A stretch of 64,000 nucleotides of DNA, from contig CAWIPM010000002.1 of assembly GCA_963838035.1 (NCBI GenBank), positions 310,001-374,000 on the forward strand, given 5' to 3'. This document shows positions 1-8,365 of this stretch, in pieces; the first letter of the stretch is position 1; every line of letters starts with the position of its first letter. The stretch is from CAVVNN01 sp963838035 (GTDB lineage: Bacteria > Actinomycetota > Thermoleophilia > Solirubrobacterales > 70-9). Below the pieces are notes generated by a model, which worked only from the letters and a program-made list of their open reading frames with translations, was not told where the DNA came from and ran no database searches. A program made the translations under genes and the position numbers.

Positions 1-819
1 TCGGCCGGCGCCAACGGCCGCCGCCGGGCCTATACGGTCCGCGCCCGCCGAGCCGTGATCGTCGCCGGCGGCGCCCTCGGCACCCCGGAGTTGCTGCTGC
101 GCTCCGGGCTGGGCGGTCGCCAGGTCGGGCGCAACTTCCACATCCACCCCGCATGCTGGGTCGGCGCCCGGTATGAGGAGGAGGTGCGCGGCTGGGAGGG
201 CGTGATGCAGAGCTATTACGTCGACGAGTGGGAGTCAACCGGGATCCTGCTCGAGGCGACCTTCACTCCGCTCGCCTTCGGCGGCGCCTGGCTGCTGGGC
301 GCCGGGCGCGAGCACCAGGAAGCGATGCTCGACTTCGGCCACGTCGGCTCGATCGGGGTCCACCTCTCCGACCGTTCCAGCGGACGGGTCGCGCTTGCGC
401 GCGACGGCTCACTGCGCGCCACCTACAGGCTGACCAGCGAGGACGCGGGCCGCCTCAGCTTCGGCATTGCCCGCGCCGCTGAGATCCACTTTGCCGCCGG
501 GGCGAGTGAGGTCTACCCGAACATCGGCCGGGTCGGCGTGATGCGGCCCAGCGACCTCGCAGAGTTCGAATCCACGTCATTCAGGCCTGCCGAGCTGCGC
601 CTCGAGGCATTCCACCCGATGGGCACGGCGCGGATCGCCGCCGATCCCGGAGAGGGGGTTTGCGGTGCGGACGGCTCGGTCAACGGGACCGACGGCCTCT
701 ACTGCGCGGACACCTCCCTGTTTCCCACCTCGGTCGGCGTCAACCCGATGATGACCGCGATCGCGTTTTCGAAGCGAGTCGCCCGCGCGCTGGCCGTCAG
801 CTGCTCGGAGGTTGCGTAG
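1..819 (+). CDS. GMC-family FAD-dependent oxidoreductase, C-terminal part
   Basis: The reading frame is open from base 1 and has no start in the window, so the N-terminal FAD-binding part lies upstream. What is visible is the C-terminal substrate and FAD-contacting region of the glucose-methanol-choline oxidoreductase family. It has the AGGALGTPELLLRSG segment near the beginning, HPMGTARIA late in the protein, and the closing GLYCADTSLFPTSVGVNPMM segment that contacts the isoalloxazine ring in this family. Members oxidise alcohols, sterols or sugars; the substrate cannot be read from the fragment. Its last 23 bp overlap the convergent gene ending at 797. Confidence 0.9.
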   Translation, partial: SAGANGRRRAYTVRARRAVIVAGGALGTPELLLRSGLGGRQVGRNFHIHPACWVGARYEEEVRGWEGVMQSYYVDEWESTGILLEATFTPLAFGGAWLLGAGREHQEAMLDFGHVGSIGVHLSDRSSGRVALARDGSLRATYRLTSEDAGRLSFGIARAAEIHFAAGASEVYPNIGRVGVMRPSDLAEFESTSFRPAELRLEAFHPMGTARIAADPGEGVCGADGSVNGTDGLYCADTSLFPTSVGVNPMMTAIAFSKRVARALAVSCSEVA

Positions 820-1426
820 GCGGAGGCGGAGGCGGTGGGTGGCGGAGTGGCGGAGGCGGTGGTGGCGGAGGTGGCGATGCAGGAGGTGGTGGCGGAGGTG
901 GTGGCGGAGGTGGTGAGCCGGCGCGCGGACCGACGCCCGAGCCGCCGGAAAGACGATCGGCGGTATCGCCGAATGTGACCCCTTCCTCTCTCATCGCGGC
1001 GTAGCCGCCGTAGGCGATGCCCGCCGCTGAGATCAACCCGAGGAAGATGCCGAAATCCAGGGTTCCGTCAACCGAGACGCCGCCGTAGCTGCCGAAGCTC
1101 GGCGGGTCGATGATCCGGAACAGGATGAGCAGGACCGATAGCCCTCCGAGCGCGGCGACCACGGCGTTCATCGAGATCGGTGGCTCCCAGGTCGAATCGG
1201 TGAGGCGCAGGACGGCCACGCCGACAGCAGCGACGATCGCGACCAGGAGGATTATCGGGATGAATTCGAGGGCGTCCCAGGCGCTCCCGCCCGCCCCCGG
1301 AACGCTGCCGGAAAAGCCGCCGCCCGAGACTTCGACGCCGAACCAGTCGAAGAACATGAATACGAAGAGCAAGATCGCGGAGACCGCAGCGAGCTTCTCC
1401 CCGGTGTTCAGCTTGTCTGCTTCCAT
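797..1426 (-). CDS. Four-helix membrane protein with polyproline tail
   Basis: A 209-residue protein of unknown function. The sequence shows four hydrophobic stretches (about residues 12-27, 55-75, 86-104 and 125-145). A hydrophilic C-terminal tail of about 45 residues follows, consisting almost only of proline runs broken by Ala-Ser and Leu-Arg-His. It is last in a minus-strand run after folD, 35 bp downstream, and probably shares that transcript. The tail is coded by CCN repeats antisense to GGN repeats and overlaps the 3' end of the GMC gene, so part of it may be repeat expansion that still reads through. A translation-delaying polyPro tract or an extended cytoplasmic or wall spacer are both possible. 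Confidence 0.7.
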   Translation of the reverse strand: MEADKLNTGEKLAAVSAILLFVFMFFDWFGVEVSGGGFSGSVPGAGGSAWDALEFIPIILLVAIVAAVGVAVLRLTDSTWEPPISMNAVVAALGGLSVLLILFRIIDPPSFGSYGGVSVDGTLDFGIFLGLISAAGIAYGGYAAMREEGVTFGDTADRLSGGSGVGPRAGSPPPPPPPPPPPASPPPPPPPPPLRHPPPPPPPTQPPSS

Positions 1427-1461
1427 CTACACATCCTCCAGGACTAGGGGTCGTGCCGACA

Positions 1462-2310
1462 CTACACCCGGCGTCGGGCGGCTTCCAGGGTGTTGACGAG
1501 CAGCATCGCGATCGTCATCGGGCCGACACCTCCAGGCACAGGTGTGATCGCACTCGCGACATCGGCCGCGGCGTCGAAGTCGACGTCGCCGCAGAGGCCG
1601 TCCTCGGCGTGATTCATGCCGACGTCGATCACCACCGCTCCCGGCTTGACCGCTTCGGCGCCGATCAGGCGCGGCACTCCCACCGCGGCGACGAGGACGT
1701 CGGCGCGGTGGCAGGTCGCCGCCAGGTCGCGGGTCCGCGAGTGGCAGACGGTCACCGTCGCGTCGGCAGCGAGGAGAAGCCGCGCGACCGGCACCCCGAC
1801 CAGCTTCGAGCGGCCGACCACGACCGCCTCGGCGCCCTCCAGCTCGACCTCCTCGTGACGCAACAGCTCCATCACACCGGCCGGGGTGCATGGAACCAGG
1901 CCGGGAGTCCCGTGGGCGAGCAGGCCGGCGTTGAGGGGGGTGAGCCCGTCGACGTCCTTGCCCGGGTCGATAGCGGCGACGACCGCGTCGGGGTCGATCT
2001 GGTCGGGCACCGGGAGCTGGACGAGGATGCCGTCGACGTCCTCATCCAGTCCGAGCCGCCCGACCAGCTCCAGCAGCTCGTTCTCGGTCGTCTCCGCCGC
2101 CAGCCCGTGATGGACCGAGCGAATCCCGACCTCCTCGCAGGCCCGGTGCTTGTTGCGCACATAGATCTGCGAGGCGGGGTCCTCGCCGACTATCACGGTG
2201 GTCAGGGTGGGGACACGGCCCGCCTCGATCGCATATTCGGCGACTTCCTCGCGGACCCGCTCCCGTACCGCCGCGGCGACCGCCTTGCCGTCGATGACCC
2301 GCGCCGCCAC
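1462..2310 (-). CDS. folD: Methylenetetrahydrofolate dehydrogenase/cyclohydrolase
   Basis: Bifunctional cytosolic enzyme that interconverts 5,10-methylene- and 10-formyl-tetrahydrofolate using NADP, feeding purine and formyl-Met synthesis. The 282-residue length is standard. Visible family motifs are the catalytic lysine in YVRNKH (about K54), QLPVP at 99-103, PCTPAG near 140, the nucleotide-binding VVVGRSKLVGVP near 163-174, and PGGVGPMT near the C-terminus. The start is GTG at 2310, 3 bp after the pcrA stop, so the two are almost certainly co-transcribed. Confidence 0.96.
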   Translation of the reverse strand: MAARVIDGKAVAAAVRERVREEVAEYAIEAGRVPTLTTVIVGEDPASQIYVRNKHRACEEVGIRSVHHGLAAETTENELLELVGRLGLDEDVDGILVQLPVPDQIDPDAVVAAIDPGKDVDGLTPLNAGLLAHGTPGLVPCTPAGVMELLRHEEVELEGAEAVVVGRSKLVGVPVARLLLAADATVTVCHSRTRDLAATCHRADVLVAAVGVPRLIGAEAVKPGAVVIDVGMNHAEDGLCGDVDFDAAADVASAITPVPGGVGPMTIAMLLVNTLEAARRRV

Positions 2311-2313
2311 GCG

Positions 2314-4572
2314 CTAACGCTTCCGGATCGGGGCGTAGTCGGCCATCAGCTTGCGCTCCGTGCCGTCGTCGGAGAAGCGCACGACGACGATCCCGCCCGG
2401 CTCGGCGCCGGTGACGACGCCCTCGCCGAAGGTGGCGTGGACGACGTCATCGCCGGTTTGCAGCTCCAGAGCGGGGCCGGGGTCGATCGACGCCTGGACG
2501 CTCGTCCCCACGCCGCCGGCCGACCACGCCGTCGCACCGCTCGCCGCGCCGCCGCGGCGCTCGGTCAGCTCGGCCGGGAGCTCGTCGATGAAGCGCGAGG
2601 GAAGGTTGCGCTCGGAGCGACCGAACAGGCGCCGCTCGCGCGTCCAGGTCATGTACAGCCGCTGCCGCGCCCGGGTGATCCCGACGTAGCAAAGGCGCCG
2701 CTCCTCTTCCTCACCGCCCTCTTCCAGCGCCCTCATGTGAGGGAAGGCCCCGTCCTCGCAGCCGACGATGAAGACCGCGTCGTACTCCAGCCCCTTGGCG
2801 TTGTGGAGCGTCATCAAAGTGACCAGCGCCTCCTTCTCGCGCAAGCCGTCCTGCTCGGTGTAGAGGGAGATCTGCTGGAGGAACTCCTCCAGCGGGGGCA
2901 CCTCCCCCTCTCCCTCCTGCGCGCGATTGAGGTCGAACTCGGCGGCGACGCCGACCAGCTCCTCGAGGTTCTCGGCGCGCCCCTCGGCCTCGACCGTCCG
3001 CTCCGCCGCCAGCGCCTCGAGATAGCCGGTCTCGTTCAGCGTCGCCTCCAGCAGCTCGGCGACAGGCGCGGAATCGGCGCGGGCACGCAACCCCTCCATC
3101 GTCTCGTGGAAGCGGGAGACCGCCTTGATCGCCGCGCCGCTCAACCCAGGCACTTCCTCGGCCCGCCCCGCGACCTCCCAGATCGGCAGGCCGACGGTGT
3201 TGGCGTGGGAGGCGAGCCTCCCCTGGCTGGTCGTACCGATGCCCCGCCGCGGCGAGTTCACCACTCGCGTGAAGGAGACCTGGTCGGAGGGGTTGACCAG
3301 CAGGCTGAGGTAGGCGACCGCATCCTTGACCTCCGCCCGCTCGTAGAACTTGGTGCCGCCGATCACCTGGTAGGGCAGCTCGAAGCGCACCAGCGTGTCC
3401 TCCAGGACCCGGCTCATCGCGTTGGTGCGGTAGAAGACCGCGACCTCGGAGCGCTCCACTCCCTCCTCGGTCGAGAGGCGCTCGATCTCCCCCGCCACCC
3501 AGCGCGCCTCCTCGTGCTCATCGGCCAGCTCGGAGAGCTGCACCGGCTCGCCCTCGGCGCTTTCAGTCCAGAGTCGCTTCGGCCGCCGCTGGCGGTTGCG
3601 CTCGACGACCGCGTTGGCGGCGGAGAGGATCGTCTGCGTGGAGCGGTAGTTCTGCTCCAGCTTGAGCACGGCGGCGTCTGGAAAGTCCCGCTCGAAGTCG
3701 AGGATGTTGCGGATGTCGGCGTGGCGGAATCCGTAGACAGACTGGTCCTCATCGCCGACGACCATCAGGTTGCCGTGCTCGGAGGCGAGCAGCTGTAGCA
3801 GCCGGTATTGGGCGTGGTTGGTGTCCTGGTACTCGTCGACGAGGACGTGTCGGAATGCCCGCCGCCAGCGGTCCCGCACCTCCTGATGGAGCTCCATCAC
3901 GTTGACCGTGCGGACGAGAAGGTCGTCGAAGTCCATCGCGTTGGCCTCGAGCATCCGCCTCTCATACAGCGCGTAGGCCGCGGCGACGGTCTCCTCGAAG
4001 ACGCTGCCCTGCGCTTCGGCGTAGGCGCCCGCGTCGACGAGCTGGTTCTTCGCACCGGATACCTGAGTCCGGATCGCCCGCGGCGGGTAGCGCTTCGGGT
4101 CGATCCCCAGCTCGGACATGCAGCGCTTCAGCATCCGCAGCGAGTCCGACTCGTCATAGATCGTGAACCCGCGGGAGTAGCCGAGCCGCTCGGCGTCAGC
4201 ACGCAGCATCCGCGCACAAGCCGAGTGGAAGGTCGTAACCCACATCGCCCGCGCCGAGCGGCCGACCAGGTCCTCGACCCGCTCGCGCATCTCGTTGGCA
4301 GCCTTGTTGGTGAAGGTGATCGCGAGGATCTCGCCCGGCCGCGCGGCGCCTGTCGCCAGCAGGTGGGCGATGCGATGGGTCAGCACCCTGGTCTTGCCCG
4401 AGCCCGCCCCGGCGATCACCAGCAGCGGCCCCTCCCCGTGGAGCACGGCCTCGCGCTGCGGGGGGTTGAGCCCGCCGAGCAGACGCTCGACCCGGTCGGC
4501 ACCGACCTCGGTCGGAGCTCCCCCGGGGCCATTTTCGGCATTTGGCGGTGGGGTCGCTTCGGCCTGCAGCAT
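2314..4572 (-). CDS. pcrA: UvrD/PcrA-type ATP-dependent DNA helicase
   Basis: Superfamily 1A 3'-5' DNA helicase of 752 residues, used in repair and in removal of stalled proteins from DNA. Walker A is AGAGSGKT at 54-61. The DEYQDT Walker B box, GDEDQSVYGFR and, in the second RecA domain, TLHNAKGLEYD are all present. The C-terminus (FGEGVVTGAEPGGIVVVRF) matches the small beta domain that in PcrA binds RNA polymerase. It lies 41 bp downstream of cysE in the same orientation and is followed by folD. UvrD1 is an equally fair name in actinobacteria. Confidence 0.95.
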   Translation of the reverse strand: MLQAEATPPPNAENGPGGAPTEVGADRVERLLGGLNPPQREAVLHGEGPLLVIAGAGSGKTRVLTHRIAHLLATGAARPGEILAITFTNKAANEMRERVEDLVGRSARAMWVTTFHSACARMLRADAERLGYSRGFTIYDESDSLRMLKRCMSELGIDPKRYPPRAIRTQVSGAKNQLVDAGAYAEAQGSVFEETVAAAYALYERRMLEANAMDFDDLLVRTVNVMELHQEVRDRWRRAFRHVLVDEYQDTNHAQYRLLQLLASEHGNLMVVGDEDQSVYGFRHADIRNILDFERDFPDAAVLKLEQNYRSTQTILSAANAVVERNRQRRPKRLWTESAEGEPVQLSELADEHEEARWVAGEIERLSTEEGVERSEVAVFYRTNAMSRVLEDTLVRFELPYQVIGGTKFYERAEVKDAVAYLSLLVNPSDQVSFTRVVNSPRRGIGTTSQGRLASHANTVGLPIWEVAGRAEEVPGLSGAAIKAVSRFHETMEGLRARADSAPVAELLEATLNETGYLEALAAERTVEAEGRAENLEELVGVAAEFDLNRAQEGEGEVPPLEEFLQQISLYTEQDGLREKEALVTLMTLHNAKGLEYDAVFIVGCEDGAFPHMRALEEGGEEEERRLCYVGITRARQRLYMTWTRERRLFGRSERNLPSRFIDELPAELTERRGGAASGATAWSAGGVGTSVQASIDPGPALELQTGDDVVHATFGEGVVTGAEPGGIVVVRFSDDGTERKLMADYAPIRKR

Positions 4573-4613
4573 TGCCTCCGAGAATAGAGAGGGGGTCGGC
4601 CGTGCCGGCCCCC

Positions 4614-5192
4614 TCAGCCCTCCGCCGCGCCCGGCTCCCCGACCCGTTTGCCGTTGACCCTCACCGCGTGGCCGGGGTTGCCGACGACCGTCGCGCCGGG
4701 CGCCACGTCCTCGACCACGACGGTGTTGGCGCCGACCTTCGCCCCGTCGCCGACTTCGATCGGCCCCAGGAGCTTGGCCCCCGCGCCGAGAGTGACGTCA
4801 TCGCCAACCGTTGGGTGGCGCTTTCCGCGCTGAAGGCCGGTCCCGCCCAGCGTCACCCCCTGGTAGACGGTCACGCGGTCGCCGACCTCGGTCGTCTCGC
4901 CGATCACGACCCCGGAGCCGTGATCGATGAAGAACGCTTCGCCGATCTTTGCCCCCGGGTGTATCTCGACCCCGGTCACGGCGCGGCTGAGGTAGGCGAT
5001 CGTCCGCGGCACCACCGGCACCTCGGCCTCGAACATCGCGTGCGCGACCCGGTGGGCGAGCAGAGCCTGAACCCCGGCCCAGCCGGCCAGGATCTCGAAG
5101 GTCGAGACCCCCTGCGCGGCGGGGTCGCGGGCACGCGCCGCCCCCACGTCGGATCGGACCTCCCGCAGGACTCGCGTCAAAGCGCTCGGCAT
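4614..5192 (-). CDS. cysE: Serine O-acetyltransferase
   Basis: Makes O-acetylserine from serine and acetyl-CoA, the first step of cysteine synthesis. It is 192 residues long, the short form of the family. An N-terminal helical domain is followed by a left-handed beta-helix of hexapeptide repeats (from about VTGVEIHPGAKIGEAFFIDHG onward), with the catalytic HG...G pair and GGTG present. Its ATG overlaps the cysK stop by one base (TGATG), so translation is coupled to cysK and a stoichiometric cysteine synthase pair is likely. Confidence 0.95.
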   Translation of the reverse strand: MPSALTRVLREVRSDVGAARARDPAAQGVSTFEILAGWAGVQALLAHRVAHAMFEAEVPVVPRTIAYLSRAVTGVEIHPGAKIGEAFFIDHGSGVVIGETTEVGDRVTVYQGVTLGGTGLQRGKRHPTVGDDVTLGAGAKLLGPIEVGDGAKVGANTVVVEDVAPGATVVGNPGHAVRVNGKRVGEPGAAEG

Positions 5193-6115
5193 CAGGGGTA
5201 AAAGAATGGCAGGGACACGTAGCGCTCTCCCGAATCGCAGACGATCGTCACCACCCGCCTGCCGGCCATCTCCGGCCGCGCTGCGACGTCCAGCGAGGCC
5301 CTGATGTTGGCGCCGGCGGAGATCCCGGCGAGCACGCCCTCGCGCTGCGCAGCGAGGCGGGCGGTCTCCAGCGCCTCCTCGTCGGTGACCGCGATCACCT
5401 CGTCGATGACCGAGCGGTCGAGGACGTCGGGGATGAAGCCGGCGCCGATCCCCTGGATCTTGTGGGGGCCCGGTGCGCCTCCCGAGAGCACCGCCGAAGT
5501 CGCGGGCTCGACCGCGACGACAAGCGCATCGGGGCTGCGTTCCTTCAGCATCCGCCCCACCCCGGTTATCGTGCCGCCCGTGCCGACCCCGGCGACAAAG
5601 GCGCCGACATCGCCATCCGTATCGCGCCAGATCTCCTCCGCGGTGGTGCGGCGGTGGACCTCGGGGTTGGCCGGGTTGGAGAACTGCTGGGGCATGAATC
5701 CTTTGCGCTGCTCCCGAATCTCCTCAGCCAGCTCCACCGCCTCGGTCATCCCCCCGAGCGAAGGCGTCTCGCGAACCTCCGCGCCATAGGCGCGCAGCAG
5801 CTTCGACCGCTCGCGACTCATCCCTTCCGGCAGGGTCAGGATCAGCTCATATCCCCTCGCCGCGCAGACCATCGCCAGCGCGATCCCGGTATTCCCGCTG
5901 GTCGGCTCGACTATCACCGATCGCCCCGGGGCGATCAGCCCGTCCTCCTCGGCAGCATCGATCATCGCCACCCCGATCCTGTCCTTGACCGAGCCGCCGG
6001 GGTTGAAGTACTCCAGCTTCGCGCTGACCTCGGCCCCGACCGCCTCCGAGAGGCGGGTGAGCGCGACCAGCGGCGTCTCGCCGACGGTCGCCGATGCCTC
6101 GGCGCCGATCCGCAT
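5192..6115 (-). CDS. cysK: Cysteine synthase A (O-acetylserine sulfhydrylase)
   Basis: PLP enzyme that forms cysteine from O-acetylserine and sulfide. It is 307 residues long. The PLP lysine is in NPGGSVKDRIG (near residue 43), the substrate loop is TSGNTG and the phosphate loop is GTGGTITG. It lies between the Rrf2 regulator (1-bp overlap at 6115) and cysE (1-bp overlap at 5192), so the three form one compact cysteine unit. The C-terminus ends in FFYP rather than a classical terminal Ile. That may weaken docking into CysE, but this is inference. Confidence 0.95.
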   Translation of the reverse strand: MRIGAEASATVGETPLVALTRLSEAVGAEVSAKLEYFNPGGSVKDRIGVAMIDAAEEDGLIAPGRSVIVEPTSGNTGIALAMVCAARGYELILTLPEGMSRERSKLLRAYGAEVRETPSLGGMTEAVELAEEIREQRKGFMPQQFSNPANPEVHRRTTAEEIWRDTDGDVGAFVAGVGTGGTITGVGRMLKERSPDALVVAVEPATSAVLSGGAPGPHKIQGIGAGFIPDVLDRSVIDEVIAVTDEEALETARLAAQREGVLAGISAGANIRASLDVAARPEMAGRRVVTIVCDSGERYVSLPFFYP

Positions 6116-6513
6116 CAGATCCAGTACATCCCTGAGCCGGCCGCCGCGGCCTCACGGCGGGCGATGTCGGCGATCGTCGTCTGACCGAAGACCTTACGCA
6201 GGGCGGTCACTCCCTCGGCCCAGATGCCCCCGGCCTCATCGGCCTCCTGGCCCACCTTGCCGTCGAGCGCCTGGACCACCGCAAGCACGGTGATCTCGTC
6301 GGCCGGGAGGGCGAGGGTGTAGCCGCCCTTCATCCCCCGATGGCTGGTCAGCAGCCCGGCGCGTCGCAGCGTCGAGAAGAGCTGCTCGAGAAACTGGTCG
6401 GGGATCTCACGACGCTCGGCCAGCTCCTTGATCGGCACGGGCCGATCCCCTGAGCGGGCCAACTCCGCCAACGCCACGACCGCGTACCGGGACTTCGAGG
6501 TGATCGAGATCAC
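6115..6513 (-). CDS. Rrf2-family regulator, cysteine-free
   Basis: A 132-residue winged-helix repressor of the Rrf2/IscR/CymR family, shown by the N-terminal ITSKSRYAVVALAELA, the recognition region DQFLEQLFSTLRRAGLL and the wing SHRGMKGGYTLA. It contains no cysteine, so unlike IscR or NsrR it cannot bind an Fe-S cluster. Its position ahead of cysK and cysE suggests a CymR-like sensor of cysteine status working with CysK, which is inference from context. It is divergent from the response regulator gene; about 110 bp separate them and would hold its promoter and operator. Confidence 0.88.
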   Translation of the reverse strand: MISITSKSRYAVVALAELARSGDRPVPIKELAERREIPDQFLEQLFSTLRRAGLLTSHRGMKGGYTLALPADEITVLAVVQALDGKVGQEADEAGGIWAEGVTALRKVFGQTTIADIARREAAAAGSGMYWI

Positions 6514-6622
6514 GCCGCCCTTTCTACCGCACGATCCGGACCCGGCTGGTTTAGGATCGATCGATCGGGCTTCGCAGCACGGGGCGAAGCCGACGGCGAA
6601 TCAGAGAAGATCGGAAGCAGTC

Positions 6623-7243
6623 CTGAGCGAGCGCACACACTGCCTTGTGATCGACGATCACCCCCTTGTCCGGCTCGGCGTGCGCTGGGCGCTCGGGGAC
6701 GGGTTCGAGATCCACGAGTCGTCGAGCCGCGAGGAGGGGCTGGAGCTGATCCGCGACATCGGCAGCCTCGACGTGGCGATCGTCGACACGGGCGCGTCGG
6801 CGAACGACGCCGTCCCGAGCCTGAGTGGCGACGACGCGATCCGCGCCCTGCACAAGACGGCCCCCGGGATGGGGATCGTCGCCCACGGCGAGCACCCCGA
6901 GCGTCACCTCGCCTCCGCCGCGATGCAGGCCGGCGCCAGCGCCTACGTCGCCCGCACCGCCGGCCCCGGCGAGCTGCGACAAGCGGTCGACGCCGCGCTC
7001 GCCCAGAGAAGCTTTGTCGACCCGGCCGTCCCGCCCAAAGGCAGTCGCGGCAAGCTGACCCGCCGCCAGCGGCAGATCCTGCAGCGGCTCGCGGACGGCG
7101 AGTCGACCACGGTCGCCGCCCGCGAGCTCGACCTCAGCGGAGAGACCGTCAAGACCCACACCAAGAACATCCTCGCCCGGCTCAGCGCTCGCAACCGCAC
7201 CCACGCGGTCGCGATCGCCCTGCGCGAGTCGCTTATCGACTAG
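6623..7243 (+). CDS. LuxR/NarL-type response regulator with degenerate receiver
   Basis: A receiver domain (about residues 6-120) is followed by a LuxR-type helix-turn-helix (about 145-200: LTRRQRQILQRLADGES...SGETVKTHTKNIL). The acidic pocket (D11, D12) and the putative phospho-acceptor (D55 in VAIVDTG) are present. The usual Thr/Ser of strand 4 and the invariant Lys of strand 5 are not: the latter position reads AYVART. The start is uncertain. The open frame runs back to an ATG at 6428 inside rrf2, but family alignment places the start close to the VIDD strand. CTG at 6623 gives a normal N-terminus, while GTG at 6647 would delete most of strand 1. It converges on the HDOD gene with a 4-bp overlap. 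Confidence 0.8.
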   Translation: MSERTHCLVIDDHPLVRLGVRWALGDGFEIHESSSREEGLELIRDIGSLDVAIVDTGASANDAVPSLSGDDAIRALHKTAPGMGIVAHGEHPERHLASAAMQAGASAYVARTAGPGELRQAVDAALAQRSFVDPAVPPKGSRGKLTRRQRQILQRLADGESTTVAARELDLSGETVKTHTKNILARLSARNRTHAVAIALRESLID

Positions 7244-8337
7244 ATCCAGCCGCGGTCGCGGGCCGTGAGCACGGCCTGGGCGCGATCGACGGCGCCGATC
7301 TTGCCGTAGACGTTGTGGAGGTGCGTGCGGATGGTCGAGACCGAGAGCTGCATCTCGCCTGCGATCTGCTTGTAGACCATTCCCTCGGAGAGGTAGCGGA
7401 GCACGTCCAGCTCGCGGGCTGACAGCGGACAGGGCTCGCTCACCCTGGGTGCGTCGGCGCGCGGGTAGGGAAGCTCGTAGAGCAGGTCGCGCAGGCCGTC
7501 GGCGCCGAGCCCGCAGACCTCCGCGATCCGCTTCAGACGCGCGGGCGTCACGGCCTCGCCCTGTGAGTAGTGGGCGACCATGTCCGCAGCGGCGACCATC
7601 GCCGCCAGCCCGTCGGCGTCCTCGGAGTGATGGCGCTCGATCGCGACCGCGACCCGCGGCGAGAAGTTCCAGCGACGCGCGAGCACGCCACCCACGAGCG
7701 CGTGGTCGATTCCGAGCTGCTCGCGTTCGTCGCGAAGTCGCTGCTCAGGGGTTCGGGAAGCGGCATCGAAGTAGCTCTTGAACCCGGGATGCAGGCGGGA
7801 GATGACCAGGCGCCCGATGTCGTGCAGGAGCGCCACCACCGCCAACTCGTCGCGTTCGGGCCAGCCAACCGCCCTGCCGATCTTCTCGGCGGCGCTCTGG
7901 GTCGCGAGCGCGTGGATGCGAAAGCGCTCCGGCTTCAGCTCCCAGCCGCCATTGGACTCGAAGAAATCGAAGCCCGGCGCGGTACCGGCGATCGCCAGCA
8001 CGCCCGACGTCTTGAGGACATCGACGGCCTCCGGAACCCCCCGCACATCCCCCGCGGCTACGCCGCTTCGGTTGGCGAATCGCATCACCGCGATCGTCAG
8101 GGCGACGTCGGACTCGACCGCGTCGATCACGTCACCGACCCGCGAGGTCTCGGCGGTGGCAGCCCGAATCACGCGCTCGCGCGACTCGATCAGAACCGGG
8201 AAGCGCTCGACCGCCTCGAACGCCTCGGCGAGTCTGCTGCCTGGCGCCGGGCCCGAACGGGCGCCAACGCCCTTCGCAGCGACTTCGTGCGCGCTGATCT
8301 TCCCATTGCTTTGGGTCTTCGCCGCAGCCATCTGCAC
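7240..8337 (-). CDS. HDOD-domain protein with C-terminal LuxR helix-turn-helix
   Basis: A 365-residue one-component-style regulator. Residues about 45-250 form an HDOD domain, including the HD-like segment VALLHDIGRLVISRLHPGF. The last 65 residues are a LuxR DNA-binding domain (LSARELDVLRYLSEGMVYKQIAGEMQLSVSTIRTHLHNVY). HDOD proteins act in signalling; the ligand is unknown. The start is GTG at 8337 or ATG at 8331. It lies 28 bp downstream of gltX and may be its operon partner. Its 3' end overlaps the LuxR response regulator tail to tail, so two LuxR-family regulators sit head-on. Confidence 0.88.
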   Translation of the reverse strand: MQMAAAKTQSNGKISAHEVAAKGVGARSGPAPGSRLAEAFEAVERFPVLIESRERVIRAATAETSRVGDVIDAVESDVALTIAVMRFANRSGVAAGDVRGVPEAVDVLKTSGVLAIAGTAPGFDFFESNGGWELKPERFRIHALATQSAAEKIGRAVGWPERDELAVVALLHDIGRLVISRLHPGFKSYFDAASRTPEQRLRDEREQLGIDHALVGGVLARRWNFSPRVAVAIERHHSEDADGLAAMVAAADMVAHYSQGEAVTPARLKRIAEVCGLGADGLRDLLYELPYPRADAPRVSEPCPLSARELDVLRYLSEGMVYKQIAGEMQLSVSTIRTHLHNVYGKIGAVDRAQAVLTARDRGWI

Positions 8338-8365
8338 CCGTCATCGGCAGCGGGGGACGTTTGGT

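Noticed and set aside
1453..3798. A 781-codon plus-strand frame across folD and pcrA
   Set aside because: It is antisense to two well-supported genes; its composition (Arg, Asp, Val, Gly rich, no motif) is typical of a GC-rich shadow frame.
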